Of a stretch of DNA of 64,000 nt, positions 44,900-54,219 are shown piece after piece; position 1 is the first letter of the stretch; each line of letters starts with the position of its first letter. This DNA is from Antarcticibacterium flavum. Lineage in GTDB: Bacteria > Bacteroidota > Bacteroidia > Flavobacteriales > Flavobacteriaceae. The notes beneath the pieces were generated by a model that saw only the letters and a list, made by a program, of their open reading frames with translations, did no database searches and had not been told where the DNA came from. The translations under genes were made by a program, and so were the position numbers. Where the stretch lies: assembly GCF_006159205.1 (NCBI RefSeq), contig NZ_CP040812.1, positions 682,001-746,000 of the forward strand. Direction: 5' to 3'.

Positions 44900-46285
44900 A
44901 TGAATAGCTTCAGAAAAATATTAGGGATACTGGCATTTATTTTACTATTTATAAATCAGCTTCAGGCACAGGAAAAGGATGATATTACAGCTGAAGTATT
45001 TGTTTTTAAAAATGTGAATGTACTTCCCATGGACCGGGAGGAAGTACTGGAGGATCATCATGTGATCGTAGAGAACAACAGGATCACAAGGCTAGGCCCT
45101 TCAGCAGAAATTACCATTCCGCAAGGAGCAGTTGAAATTGAAGGCAGGGGCCGCTATCTTATGCCCGGACTTGCAGAGATGCACGGACATATTCCAGGAG
45201 AGGACCAGGTCCAATATGCAGAAGATGTCCTTTTCCTTTATATCGCTAACGGGGTCACCACCGTTCGCAATATGCTGGGTACAAAGTTCCAGTTGCAACT
45301 TCGGGAACGAGTAAGGAAAGGAGAATTACCTGGCCCTACCATTTTTGCAGCCAGCCCATGGCTAAGCCAGGAAGCTATTCCCACCCCTCAAGCTGCAGAT
45401 AATGCAGTAAGGGAATATAAATCCACAGGCTTTGACCTCCTGAAAATTGGAAGTCTTGAGCCTGAAACCTATAAACAAATGGCTGCGACGGCTCATGAAA
45501 TAGGAATGCCTTTTGGTGGCCATATTCCGGAAGCAGTGGGGCTGGCAGGAGCGCTTGAAGCACGGCAAACCTCCATTGATCATTATGACAGGTATGTGGA
45601 GTTCCTGGTACCCGAAGAGGCGAAACAAGGCCGCAGCAACGGTTTCTTTGGCAGCGGGATCATAGGCCTTATTGACCGGGAAAGGATCCCTCTGGCTATA
45701 GAAAAAACACTGGAGGCAGGCACCTGGAATGTACCAACCCTAAGCCTCATTGAACATCTTGCCAATGAAGAAGAAGCTGAGGAAATGATCAAACGCCCTG
45801 AAATGAAATACATGCCCAAACAGGTACTGGATGGCTGGGTTAAATTCAAGAATGACTATGTGCAACGCGATGATTTCCAACCAGATGATACAGCAAAACT
45901 GGTAGAATTTAGACGGGAACTAACAAAAAAACTTCACGATGCCGGTGCAAATATTGTTTTGGGATCTGATGCGCCACAATTCTTCAACGTGCCCGGGTTT
46001 TCAATTCACCACGAACTGGAAATGATGGTTAATTCCGGTCTTTCCCCCTATGAAGTCCTGGTGACGGGAACTAAGAATGCAGCCGAATATTTCGCAACCC
46101 CTGAAGAATTTGGAACCATACAACCCGGCCGCCGTGCCGATCTCATTTTGCTGAATTCCAATCCAATAGAAGATATTTCTAATGTAAAAGATCGTGCCGG
46201 GGTCATGGTACGGGGAGAATGGTATCCGGAGGAAAAGATCAGCGAAAAATTGCAGGAGATCGAGAAGAGGAACAGGGGGAATTAG
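44900..46285 (+). CDS. Exported amidohydrolase-family metal enzyme
   Basis: A 461-residue protein with a signal peptide (near LQAQ), then an amidohydrolase TIM barrel flanked by the small beta domain. Metal motifs are visible: PGLAEMHGHIPG, a His in FGGHIPEA, SIDHYD, and the catalytic Asp of LGSDAPQFF. The composite domain ends GRRADLILLNSNP, typical of imidazolonepropionase-like or prolidase-like exported amidohydrolases in Bacteroidota. The substrate is unknown. Its TAG stop is the first part of a tagtcgt heptamer array. Confidence 0.88.
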   Translation: MNSFRKILGILAFILLFINQLQAQEKDDITAEVFVFKNVNVLPMDREEVLEDHHVIVENNRITRLGPSAEITIPQGAVEIEGRGRYLMPGLAEMHGHIPGEDQVQYAEDVLFLYIANGVTTVRNMLGTKFQLQLRERVRKGELPGPTIFAASPWLSQEAIPTPQAADNAVREYKSTGFDLLKIGSLEPETYKQMAATAHEIGMPFGGHIPEAVGLAGALEARQTSIDHYDRYVEFLVPEEAKQGRSNGFFGSGIIGLIDRERIPLAIEKTLEAGTWNVPTLSLIEHLANEEEAEEMIKRPEMKYMPKQVLDGWVKFKNDYVQRDDFQPDDTAKLVEFRRELTKKLHDAGANIVLGSDAPQFFNVPGFSIHHELEMMVNSGLSPYEVLVTGTKNAAEYFATPEEFGTIQPGRRADLILLNSNPIEDISNVKDRAGVMVRGEWYPEEKISEKLQEIEKRNRGN

Positions 46286-46527
46286 TCGTTAGTCGTTAGT
46301 CGTTAGTAAAATTTGGTGTTTGGAGTTTGGGGGTTGGTGTTTGGTGTTTGGTGTTTGGTGTTTGATGTTTGATGTTTTGTGTTTTGGTGTTTGGTGTTTG
46401 GTGTTTGTAGCTGAAGGTTTCAATTTAAAAATTTTTGACTACTCTTAATTCGAAATCTATATTCTAACATCTCATGTCTAATATCTCATGTCTAATATCT
46501 CATGTCTAATATCTCATGTCTAATATC
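46283..46527 (+). repeat. Cluster of three different heptamer-type arrays
   Basis: tagtcgt units start on the amidohydrolase stop codon (46283-46306). Then come ggtgttt units with variants (46314-46410), then a 14-bp unit tctcatgtctaata four times (about 46470-46525), which is two alternating heptamers. The next gene starts 19 bases later. Confidence 0.85.
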
Positions 46528-46545
46528 TAAAATCTAAAACGAATT

Positions 46546-47244
46546 ATGAAAAATAAAACCTTTTCAATATTGATACTGGCCGTCTTTTTGGCCTGTGATA
46601 GTGATGATGAGCAGCCGCGAAATGACAGGCTTACATTGAAATATGAATTCGAGGCAGATGCTGAAGGATGGACAGGTGATTTTGCCGACTATCCCGCGGG
46701 GGAAGAAGAAGCTTATGGCCTGGAATTTAAGCACTCTCCCCATCCCGAACCGCTCGATAATTCGCAGGGATCTCTTATGCTTACAGGCAGAAATCACAGC
46801 GACGACCTTTTTATGTTCGTGAAAAGACAGGTTACCGGACTTTCTCCTAACACAGAATACCGACTAAATTTCGAAGTGGAATTTGCCTCCAACGTGGCGA
46901 CCGGGCAATTTGGAATTGGGGGTAGTCCCGGCGAGAGCGTATATCTCAAAGCCGGCGCAACACCTGCTGAACCACAGAAGGAGGAGGATGAGCTGGGCTG
47001 GTACAGGCTGGATATCGATAAGGGAAACCAGGCAACCGGCGGGCGGCATATGGTCGTTATAGGTAATTTTGCCAATGGGACAGATAATAATATATATACT
47101 CTTAAAACCCTCTCTACCTCTGTTCCACTTACTGTTACCACCAACAGTGAAGGTTCCTTATGGCTGCTGTTTGGTACCGACTCTGGTTTTGAGGGGGAAA
47201 CTACTATTTATATGAACAGCATAGAGGCAGAACTTTATAAATAG
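46546..47244 (+). CDS. Hypothetical lipoprotein, jelly-roll-like
   Basis: A 232-residue protein with an SPII-like signal (LAVFLACDSDDEQ). The body, EFEADAEGWTGDFADYPAG..., with later NTEYRLNFEVEFASN and TTIYMNSIEAELY, resembles carbohydrate-binding or DUF-type beta-sandwich lipoproteins of Bacteroidota. No catalytic residues are recognisable. It probably sits at the outer membrane. Confidence 0.6.
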   Translation: MKNKTFSILILAVFLACDSDDEQPRNDRLTLKYEFEADAEGWTGDFADYPAGEEEAYGLEFKHSPHPEPLDNSQGSLMLTGRNHSDDLFMFVKRQVTGLSPNTEYRLNFEVEFASNVATGQFGIGGSPGESVYLKAGATPAEPQKEEDELGWYRLDIDKGNQATGGRHMVVIGNFANGTDNNIYTLKTLSTSVPLTVTTNSEGSLWLLFGTDSGFEGETTIYMNSIEAELYK

Positions 47245-47311
47245 AGATCAGCCTTTGTTCTGCACTCAAGACCTCCCATCAATTATTTCGAAAACCTAAT
47301 TTCATTAAACT

Positions 47312-47348
47312 AAAAAACCCTGTTACTACCAGGCAACAGGGTTTTTTT
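47312..47348. terminator. Bidirectional intrinsic terminator
   Basis: AAAAAACCCTGTT / AACAGGGTTTTTTT hairpin between the convergent lipoprotein (+) and oligopeptidase (-) genes; T runs occur on both strands. Confidence 0.9.
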
Positions 47349-47364
47349 GGAGTACTATTTCTTT

Positions 47365-49557
47365 TTATTGTGTTATATCTGCCAGCTTCAGGAAAAAGGC
47401 GTATTGTAAAGCGGTTTCCCTGTATGGCTGAAAGCGTCCCGATGCTCCGCCGTGCCCGGCATCCATATTGGTTTGGAGCAAAAGGAGGTTATCATCTGTT
47501 TTCATTTGACGCAATTTGGCAACCCATTTAGCAGGTTCAAAGTACTGTACCTGGGAATCATGCAGACCTGTGGTAACCAGCATATTTGGATATTCCTTTG
47601 CTTCAACATTATCATATGGGGAATAGGACAGCATATAATCATAAGCTTCTTTATCTGCAGGGTTCCCCCATTCGTCAAATTCTCCGGTAGTTAAAGGAAT
47701 ACTGGTGTCCAGCATAGTAGTTATAACATCTACAAATGGTACAGCGGCGTGTACTCCTTTATAAAGGTCTGGCCGCATATTCACAACAGCTCCCATAAGC
47801 AACCCACCCGCACTGCCTCCCTGGGCAAAAAGCTTATTGGGATTGGTATATTTTTGCTCGATTAAATATTCAGATACAGCAATAAAATCTGTAAACGTAT
47901 TTTTTTTGTTCATCATTTTTCCATCCTCATACCACTGCCGGCCCATTTCCTGGCCTCCCCTAATATGTGCGATCGCATATACAAAGCCTCGGTCCAGTAA
48001 ACTAAGCCTGGCAGAATTAAAACCGGGATTGGTAGAGTACCCATAAGAACCATAAGCATATTGAAGGGTAGGATTGTTACCGTCAAGATTAAGACCTTTT
48101 CTGTAAACCAGGGAAACAGGAATCCTGGTACCATCCTTAGCAGTCGCGTAAATACGTTTGGATACATAATTATCTTTGCTGAAATCACCCACTACCTCCT
48201 GCTCTTTCATAAGGGTTTTCTCCCTGGTTTCCATATTATAGTCGTATGTCGAGAAAGGTGTAGTAAGGGAACTATAACCGTATCTAAGAACTTTGCTGTC
48301 AAAATCTGGATTAACACTAATACCGGCTGTATAGGCTTCTTCTCCAAAATCTACATAATAGTCGGTTTGAGGATCATCCCATTTTTTTATTCTTAAATGG
48401 GTAAGGGCATCTTTGCGTTCCTGCAGGACCAGGTAATCCTTAAATATTTCGGTTCCCTCGAGATAAGTATCTTCCCGGTGAGGAATGACATCCTTCCAGT
48501 TCTCTTTGGATGTTTTTGTTACCGGGGTTTTCATCAATTTAAAATTGGTAGCTGCATCTTTATTGGTTCGAATGTAGAAGCTATCTCCATAATGGTCAAT
48601 ACTATATTCAAGGCCCCGCTCCCTTGGCTGGATAACCTTAAAGGTGGCTGCAGGATCATTGGCGTCCACAAACCGGTATTCCTGTGACATAGTACTGCTG
48701 GAACCAATGATTATGTATTTATCAGATTTCGTTTTATAGACAAAGGTGTTGAAGGTTTCGTCATCTTCATGATAAACCTCCCTGTCCTGTGAGGCCGGGG
48801 TACCAAGAATATGACTAAAGATCTTAAAGGATCGCAGTGCGGGGTCCTTCATTGTATAAAATATTGTTTTATTGTCCCCTGCCCATACAGCAGAACCAGT
48901 AGTATTGGGTATCCTGTCTTCAAGAAGTTCCCCTGTTTCCAAATTTTTAAACCGCAGGGTATATTGCCGGCGGCTTACGGTATCTTCCCCAAAGGCCATT
49001 AACTTGTTGTTTGGGCTCACATTCATTCCTGCAGCAGCATAATAACTTTTTCCTTCTGCGCGTTCATTTGCATTAAGCATCACTTCTTCAGCCGCATCAA
49101 TGCTCTCTTTTTTCCTGGCGTATATAGGATACTCCTGTCCTTCCTCGTAGCGGGTATAATAGAAATATCCGTTCTTTTTGTAGGGTACAGATTCGTCTGT
49201 TTGCTTAATTCTACTTACGATCTCATCAAAGAGTTGTTCCTGTAAGTCTTCAGTATCACTCATTACCTGCCGGGTATAGGCATTTTCAGCATTGAGGTAA
49301 GAGATCACTTCTGGATTATCCCTTTCATTAAGCCAGTAATAGTTATCTATCCGGGTATCATTGTGGATGGTTAATTCCTTTGGATGTACGGGAGCCACAG
49401 GGGGTTGGGGCGTCCGGACCTCGGGGGCAGATTGTTCAACTACTGCAACAGTTTCCCCGGCATCTCTATCTTTGCTGCTACTACAACCTGTGCCCAACAG
49501 CAGGAGCAAAGAAAACATAGCAGCCGTGGCTGGTATACCAAAATTCCTTTTTTTCAT
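47365..49557 (-). CDS. ptrB: Oligopeptidase B-like S9 peptidase, lipoprotein
   Basis: A 730-residue prolyl-oligopeptidase family enzyme. An SPII signal (LLGTGCSSSKD) is followed by a seven-bladed propeller and an alpha/beta hydrolase domain. The catalytic triad is S582 (GGSAGG), D667 (LHDSQV) and H702 (AGHGG). The N-terminal ERDNPEVISYLNAENAYT is characteristic of oligopeptidase B, which cleaves short peptides after basic residues. Export with a lipid anchor is common for Bacteroidota homologues. Confidence 0.9.
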   Translation of the reverse strand: MKKRNFGIPATAAMFSLLLLLGTGCSSSKDRDAGETVAVVEQSAPEVRTPQPPVAPVHPKELTIHNDTRIDNYYWLNERDNPEVISYLNAENAYTRQVMSDTEDLQEQLFDEIVSRIKQTDESVPYKKNGYFYYTRYEEGQEYPIYARKKESIDAAEEVMLNANERAEGKSYYAAAGMNVSPNNKLMAFGEDTVSRRQYTLRFKNLETGELLEDRIPNTTGSAVWAGDNKTIFYTMKDPALRSFKIFSHILGTPASQDREVYHEDDETFNTFVYKTKSDKYIIIGSSSTMSQEYRFVDANDPAATFKVIQPRERGLEYSIDHYGDSFYIRTNKDAATNFKLMKTPVTKTSKENWKDVIPHREDTYLEGTEIFKDYLVLQERKDALTHLRIKKWDDPQTDYYVDFGEEAYTAGISVNPDFDSKVLRYGYSSLTTPFSTYDYNMETREKTLMKEQEVVGDFSKDNYVSKRIYATAKDGTRIPVSLVYRKGLNLDGNNPTLQYAYGSYGYSTNPGFNSARLSLLDRGFVYAIAHIRGGQEMGRQWYEDGKMMNKKNTFTDFIAVSEYLIEQKYTNPNKLFAQGGSAGGLLMGAVVNMRPDLYKGVHAAVPFVDVITTMLDTSIPLTTGEFDEWGNPADKEAYDYMLSYSPYDNVEAKEYPNMLVTTGLHDSQVQYFEPAKWVAKLRQMKTDDNLLLLQTNMDAGHGGASGRFQPYRETALQYAFFLKLADITQ

Positions 49558-49644
49558 ATTATTTGAACTTGATTAATTGTGAAAAGACATCGTCTATATT
49601 TTTACGATGAATTAAAAGTAAGGAAAAAGTCTTAATACAGGAAT

Positions 49645-49870
49645 CATTATTGTCCGGTAAAAGAGTCTGGACCGCTTCCGCTGCTAGAATATAGAACCTG
49701 GACTAAAATCAATTTCGTTGTAAATCGGATATTTTACCCAATTCTAAAAAACCTGGATTTTCTAAAACTATTTTAAATTCAAAACCACCCCAAATGGAGG
49801 TTGATAAGGCCATGGACTATATGTAGCAAGGCTTAACGTAAATTCACATCATTTTAATCGGACACCAATG
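49645..49870. mobile_element. MITE-like element, copy f (exact 10-bp target duplication)
   Basis: A 226-bp element CATTATTGTCCGG ... GGACACCAATG flanked by the exact decamer atacaggaat (49635-49644 and 49871-49880). It is one of the best-preserved copies and useful as a reference sequence. Confidence 0.9.
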
Positions 49871-49979
49871 ATACAGGAATAAAGATATAGGGATCAATCA
49901 CCAGGCGTTTTTAAAACAAATCAATTTTCACCGGGTCTTGCATTAAATATGTAAATTAAAGAATTCAAATCCTTTAAAT

Positions 49980-50126
49980 ATGATTACTACAAAATTTGAA
50001 TATGGTTATGGGGCCGGGTTTGCTATTACTATGGCTGTAGTTTTACTGGCAGCGATCATATTTACTATTGTTAAGCTAAGAAAACAGGTAAGGGAACGGG
50101 AAGAGGAGGAAAAGTCAAAAAAATAA
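49980..50126 (+). CDS. Small single-helix membrane protein (48 aa)
   Basis: A 48-residue ORF (MITTKFEYGYGAG...) with one central hydrophobic helix (FAITMAVVLLAAIIFTIVKL) and a highly charged C-terminal tail of Arg, Glu and Lys. The layout is that of a small inner-membrane protein. No family recognised. Confidence 0.55.
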   Translation: MITTKFEYGYGAGFAITMAVVLLAAIIFTIVKLRKQVREREEEEKSKK

Positions 50127-50295
50127 ATTAATTTCTATTTTCGGGAATTCCTCAGATAGTTAACCGGGCCAAAGTGAGATATTCTTTCAGAAGTCACTGT
50201 CCTGTTATCGGTTTCCTTGCAATTTTCAAATTTTTCAGAAAATGGTATTTTGCTACGCTTTTTACTGAAACATCAACTTCCCGAGCACATCCAAA

Positions 50296-51792
50296 TTACC
50301 TGTTCCTCCAGAAAAATTGAGTAAAAAGTATAAGAACTGTAAAAAGTTCCAGCCTGCCAATAAGCATAAGGAAACTACACCACCATTTGGCCATTGCCGG
50401 GATAGCATCAAAATTGTTGACCGGTCCAAGATTTCCCAGGGCGGGCCCAACGTTACCAATGGAAGAGGCTGCGGCTCCTATTGCAGTGGTAAAATCCAGC
50501 CCCATGAAAGAAAGGACAAGTGCACCAACTATAAAAGATAGCATATATAGAATAAAAAAACCAAGGATATTGAATACTATATTGTTCTCTACAGCCTTAC
50601 CGTTGAACCTTACAGGTAAAATGGCATTGGGGTGAAGGATTCTCTTAAACTCCATAAGGCCATTCTTGATCATTATCATATGCCGCATTACTTTAACCCC
50701 TCCTGAAGTTGAACCTGCAGACCCTCCTGTAAAAAATAGTCCAAAAAATAGGATAGTGAGAAATGGCGACCATAAGGTATAGTCTGCAGATACAAATCCT
50801 GTGGTAGTAATGATGGCGAGGACCTGGAACAGAGCGTGGCGAAAGGAACTCTCTGCCACTCCCCAAACCTGTGGATGGGAAATTGAGGATAAGCTAAGGT
50901 CTGCCTGAAAATATATTAAAAGTGCCGTAATAATTGAAAAGGTAACAACAAATCCTACATACCAACGAAATTCATCATCTTGAAATACTCTTTGAAACCT
51001 TCCTTTAAAAGCAAAATAACTAACTACAAAATTAGTACCTGCCAAAAACATAAATAAGATTAAGATATATTGTATTATAGGCTGGTTATTCCAATAAGCT
51101 GCACTGGCATTCTTAGTAGAGAATCCTCCCGAAGCCATGGTGCTTAAAGCATGGTTAACAGCGTCAAACAAACTCATCCCTGCAACTTTGAGCAAGATAG
51201 TTTCAGCAATAGTAAAGCCTACATAGATCAACCACAATCTTTTAGCTGTATCGGCAATACGCGGTTTAAGCTTATCTGCACTGGGACCGGGCGATTCTGC
51301 AGAGAAAAGTTGCATTCCTCCTACCCCCAGTAACGGTAAAATTGCTATGGCAAGTACAATAATTCCCATCCCTCCAATCCAGTGGGTAAGGCTGCGCCAG
51401 AGCAAAATGCCTTTTGGTACCACTTCGATATCATTAAGTATGGTGGCGCCGGTTGTAGTGTAACCAGACATGGTCTCAAAGAAAGCATTGGTTACTTGTG
51501 GTATAGCGCCGCTCAACAAATATGGCAATGTGCCGCTTAGGGCCATAAAGATCCATCCTAAGCTTACAATGAGATAACCTTCTCGTGGTTTCATCTCCTT
51601 GTGATGCCCCCGGGTGAAGTACATAAGTAGCATCCCGGTAAATAGGGTTATTAAGGAGGCCAGGGAGATTTCAAGGGTTACCCCATCCTCATAATAAAAA
51701 CTCGCCAATGCAGCCAACAGCATAAAACTACCATTGAAAAGCAGGAGCAGGCCCATAATATGGGAAATGATCTTGAAATTTAAACGGGACAT
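50296..51792 (-). CDS. TrkH-family potassium uptake channel
   Basis: A 498-residue membrane protein with the four pore-loop repeats of Trk/Ktr proteins: GYTTTGATI, TMASGGFST, GGSAGSTSGG and SSIGNVGPALG supply the filter glycines. It is the K+-conducting subunit, which normally needs a cytoplasmic TrkA/KtrA regulator; none is in the window. The length fits TrkH rather than the shorter KtrB. Confidence 0.9.
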   Translation of the reverse strand: MSRLNFKIISHIMGLLLLFNGSFMLLAALASFYYEDGVTLEISLASLITLFTGMLLMYFTRGHHKEMKPREGYLIVSLGWIFMALSGTLPYLLSGAIPQVTNAFFETMSGYTTTGATILNDIEVVPKGILLWRSLTHWIGGMGIIVLAIAILPLLGVGGMQLFSAESPGPSADKLKPRIADTAKRLWLIYVGFTIAETILLKVAGMSLFDAVNHALSTMASGGFSTKNASAAYWNNQPIIQYILILFMFLAGTNFVVSYFAFKGRFQRVFQDDEFRWYVGFVVTFSIITALLIYFQADLSLSSISHPQVWGVAESSFRHALFQVLAIITTTGFVSADYTLWSPFLTILFFGLFFTGGSAGSTSGGVKVMRHMIMIKNGLMEFKRILHPNAILPVRFNGKAVENNIVFNILGFFILYMLSFIVGALVLSFMGLDFTTAIGAAASSIGNVGPALGNLGPVNNFDAIPAMAKWWCSFLMLIGRLELFTVLILFTQFFWRNR

Positions 51793-52408
51793 GCCAGGGT
51801 AGGGATCATTTCAAAATTTACCGAATTATTAAACATAAAGCTTTAACTGCAACTTAGTAAGAATTTTATTATGTATCTACAGAAAACATAATTAAGCCTG
51901 AATGTTTTTGGCAGCCCAGGGTTAGTGTTGGATTCTTAAAAATAACTTTTACTGAAAGACTAACCTCCAAAGAAGCCGAATACTTAAAAAACCTAAATGT
52001 CTTCTCAGGTAGGTTCTGTAATACCTTTTCTTATTCTGAAAAACAGGACAAAGGTAAATTGATGCTGCCTGTAAACCAAAAAGAATATCAGGAATGTGGG
52101 TTGCTGGATCCAGGAAGCTAATATGCATCACTCATGTTTTAAAATTATTACTATGGGGTATGTTTGAAAGAACTTTATTGGAAGTTAGGAACATGAGTAA
52201 TCGACAATAGTTCTGCAAAAAGCTGATTATTAAACAAATATGTTTAACGACCAAAAAGAATATATACCAAAAATGGAGGTTGATAGTCCTAAGTTGAAAA
52301 AGGGAGATAAACAACTGTTATTTTTTGTTTACTTTTTATATAAAAAAATTAAACAATCTTATTTTCCTGTTACCTTTAAGTTGGTATTAATCTAAAAATC
52401 ATATCATT
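51793..52408. other. Intergenic region, no gene seen
   Basis: About 615 AT-rich bases between trkH and the fasciclin lipoprotein. Two 60-codon minus-strand ORFs have no coding character. No repeat, MITE or hairpin with a T run was found. Confidence 0.45.
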
Positions 52409-53062
52409 ATGAAAAATTTCAATTACAAATTTCAGGGTATCTCAAGAATGAGTACTCTTCTTATGATGCTTTTATTTGCTTTTGTTTTCACATCATGTGA
52501 AAAGGATGAGGCAGTATCACCTGCAGTCAATGATGCGGAAATGGCAATTCTGGATCTTTTAAAAGTGCCTGCAGATGAGAATAACGTGGATACCCGTAGA
52601 AAGGGTGCTCCTGCCAAGGGTGATGACGCCATTGCTGCAATCGCCATTGCAGGTGGCTTTAATGAACTGGTAGATGCCTTATTCTTTGTAGATGAAGAAC
52701 TCGATGCAGGCCTCGTGAACCTTTTTCTTAATGGAACAGACCAGTACACCGTTTTTGCCCCTACAGATGCTGCCTTTTCAGAATTATATGGTGTCCTGGG
52801 AATTGAAAGTGTGAGAGAGCTTGACGCAGAAACTGTACTTGAAGTATTACTATATCACGTTACTGAGGGTCGCAGAGCTTCAAACAGTGTGGTGCCGCCG
52901 GTACGCAGCAGGACTATAGAAACCTTACTGGGCGAAACCTTTAGCGTAAATACAGCTGCTGAAATTAATGCGATTGGTAGTACCGCCAATATTGGCCCGG
53001 CAGATATCTCTGCCTCAAATGGGATCATACATGTTATTGATAGTGTCCTGTTGCCATTTTAG
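52409..53062 (+). CDS. Fasciclin (FAS1) domain lipoprotein
   Basis: A 217-residue protein. The lipobox FVFTSC lies after a somewhat long N terminus; M14 (RMSTLLMMLL) may be the true start of the signal. After a linker, one FAS1 domain spans about 80-217: FNELVDALFF, YTVFAPTDAAF (H1 motif), LLYHV and the C-terminal NGIIHVIDSVLLP (H2 motif). Such proteins mediate adhesion or surface binding; the ligand is unknown. Confidence 0.88.
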   Translation: MKNFNYKFQGISRMSTLLMMLLFAFVFTSCEKDEAVSPAVNDAEMAILDLLKVPADENNVDTRRKGAPAKGDDAIAAIAIAGGFNELVDALFFVDEELDAGLVNLFLNGTDQYTVFAPTDAAFSELYGVLGIESVRELDAETVLEVLLYHVTEGRRASNSVVPPVRSRTIETLLGETFSVNTAAEINAIGSTANIGPADISASNGIIHVIDSVLLPF

Positions 53063-53085
53063 GAAGCCAATAAAATCCAGGGTAC

Positions 53086-53117
53086 AAAAGGTGGTCAATA
53101 ATTGGCCGCCTTTTTTT
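53086..53117. terminator. Terminator after the fasciclin gene
   Basis: AAAAGGTGGTCAAT / ATTGGCCGCCTTTT stem with G-T pairs followed by seven T. It faces the convergent small gene ending at 53175. Confidence 0.7.
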
Positions 53118-53174
53118 GTAACTCTTTCTAAACTCATGCTTAAAGGCAGGAGGACTGCCCGGTACAAGAAAAAT

Positions 53175-53324
53175 TTAAAAAGCATTCTTGATCACCCCAA
53201 CCAAAGCAAAGATCACAGCGACAAAAATAAACGAGATAACGATCGCAATAATAATTTTTCCTAAAATACTTAGACCTTCTGTAGCCTTGCGGTAATTGCT
53301 AATAAATACGTTTAGAGAATCCAT
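53175..53324 (-). CDS. Small single-helix membrane protein (49 aa)
   Basis: ORF MDSLNVFISNYRKATEGLS followed by one long hydrophobic helix (about residues 20-45) and a short GVIKNAF tail. The polar N terminus plus helix and the convergent terminator support expression. No family recognised. Confidence 0.5.
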   Translation of the reverse strand: MDSLNVFISNYRKATEGLSILGKIIIAIVISFIFVAVIFALVGVIKNAF

Positions 53325-53753
53325 AGTAATAGATTTAAAGGTTAATGACTACTTACCTTATTGAAGGAATAGGTACTATTACCATCTGTGGAGATCAAAT
53401 TATCCAGGTTCTTAAATAATACTAAATAAGCCGGCAAAAGGCTGCCGCCTGCCCTTCTAATTAGACCGAAAATGTGCAGTGGTGTAATTTTATATCATTC
53501 CATCAACAATTTTGTTGTTCTGAATCGTCTTTAAATTACTATATACAATCCTTACCTAAAACTGGGGAAATCCTGTATTTTTCGGAGATGCCACTAAATT
53601 TTCACTTAAAGAACATTTTCTTAAAATTTTTATGAGTGCAGTTGTTCAGTTACTTAAAATGGGGGTTTTCCCTTATGCAAAAAGGGAAGATTTGGTGCTA
53701 TCTTTAATTATAACTTAAAATGTTTAACAACCTTTAAGGTTAATTTAAGAGGT
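53325..53753. other. Intergenic region, no gene seen
   Basis: About 430 AT-rich bases between two divergent small membrane-protein ORFs. No ORF, repeat or hairpin stands out; it presumably carries two promoters. Confidence 0.4.
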
Positions 53754-53933
53754 ATGGTGAATAATTACAACTTTTTACGGCCGGTTTTTTTTCTCCTTTT
53801 CGGGACCTTCTATTCCCTTACCCTGCTTTCACTTACCCTTTTTGATAGTCTCTCACCCTTCTATATTTTATTTCTAGTTGCGGGTTTTATATTCCTTCTG
53901 CTTTTCCTGCTCACTTTTAGTTCACAATATTAA
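53754..53933 (+). CDS. Small two-helix membrane protein (59 aa)
   Basis: ORF MVNNYNFLRPVFFLLFG..., almost entirely hydrophobic with two predicted helices separated by LFDSLSPF. The TAA stop lies inside the target duplication of MITE copy g, which begins three bases later. No family recognised. Confidence 0.5.
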   Translation: MVNNYNFLRPVFFLLFGTFYSLTLLSLTLFDSLSPFYILFLVAGFIFLLLFLLTFSSQY

Positions 53934-53936
53934 ATT

Positions 53937-54163
53937 CATTGTTGCCTGGTAAAAGAGTCAGGACCGCTTTCACTGCTAGAATCTGGAACCTGGACTTTAC
54001 CTTATAGTGGTCTGAAAAAAAGACCACTAACCTTTTTTGGAAAAATTGAAAAATTCAAAAACAATTTAAACCCAAAACCACGTCCTGGGCCAGTTGGATA
54101 CATGCACTGCCTGCATATAGGAAGGCGTAAAGAAAGTTTTATCAGGTTTATTCGGACTACAAA
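53937..54163. mobile_element. MITE-like element, copy g
   Basis: A 227-bp diverged copy with left end CATTGTTGCCTGGTAAAAG and right end ...TTCGGACTACAAA. The flanks atattaaatt and gtaataaatt match in 8 of 10. The left flank includes the stop codon of the preceding small gene. Confidence 0.75.
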
Positions 54164-54219
54164 GTAATAAATTTCAGGATTTAAGATTTTTACCGGAATT
54201 TTTAATTTGCTGTCTTTAA

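Noticed and set aside
53600..53753. Bacteroidota promoter upstream of the 59-aa ORF (tatcttta)
   Set aside because: Only a partial match to TAnnTTTG and no -33 element at the right distance.
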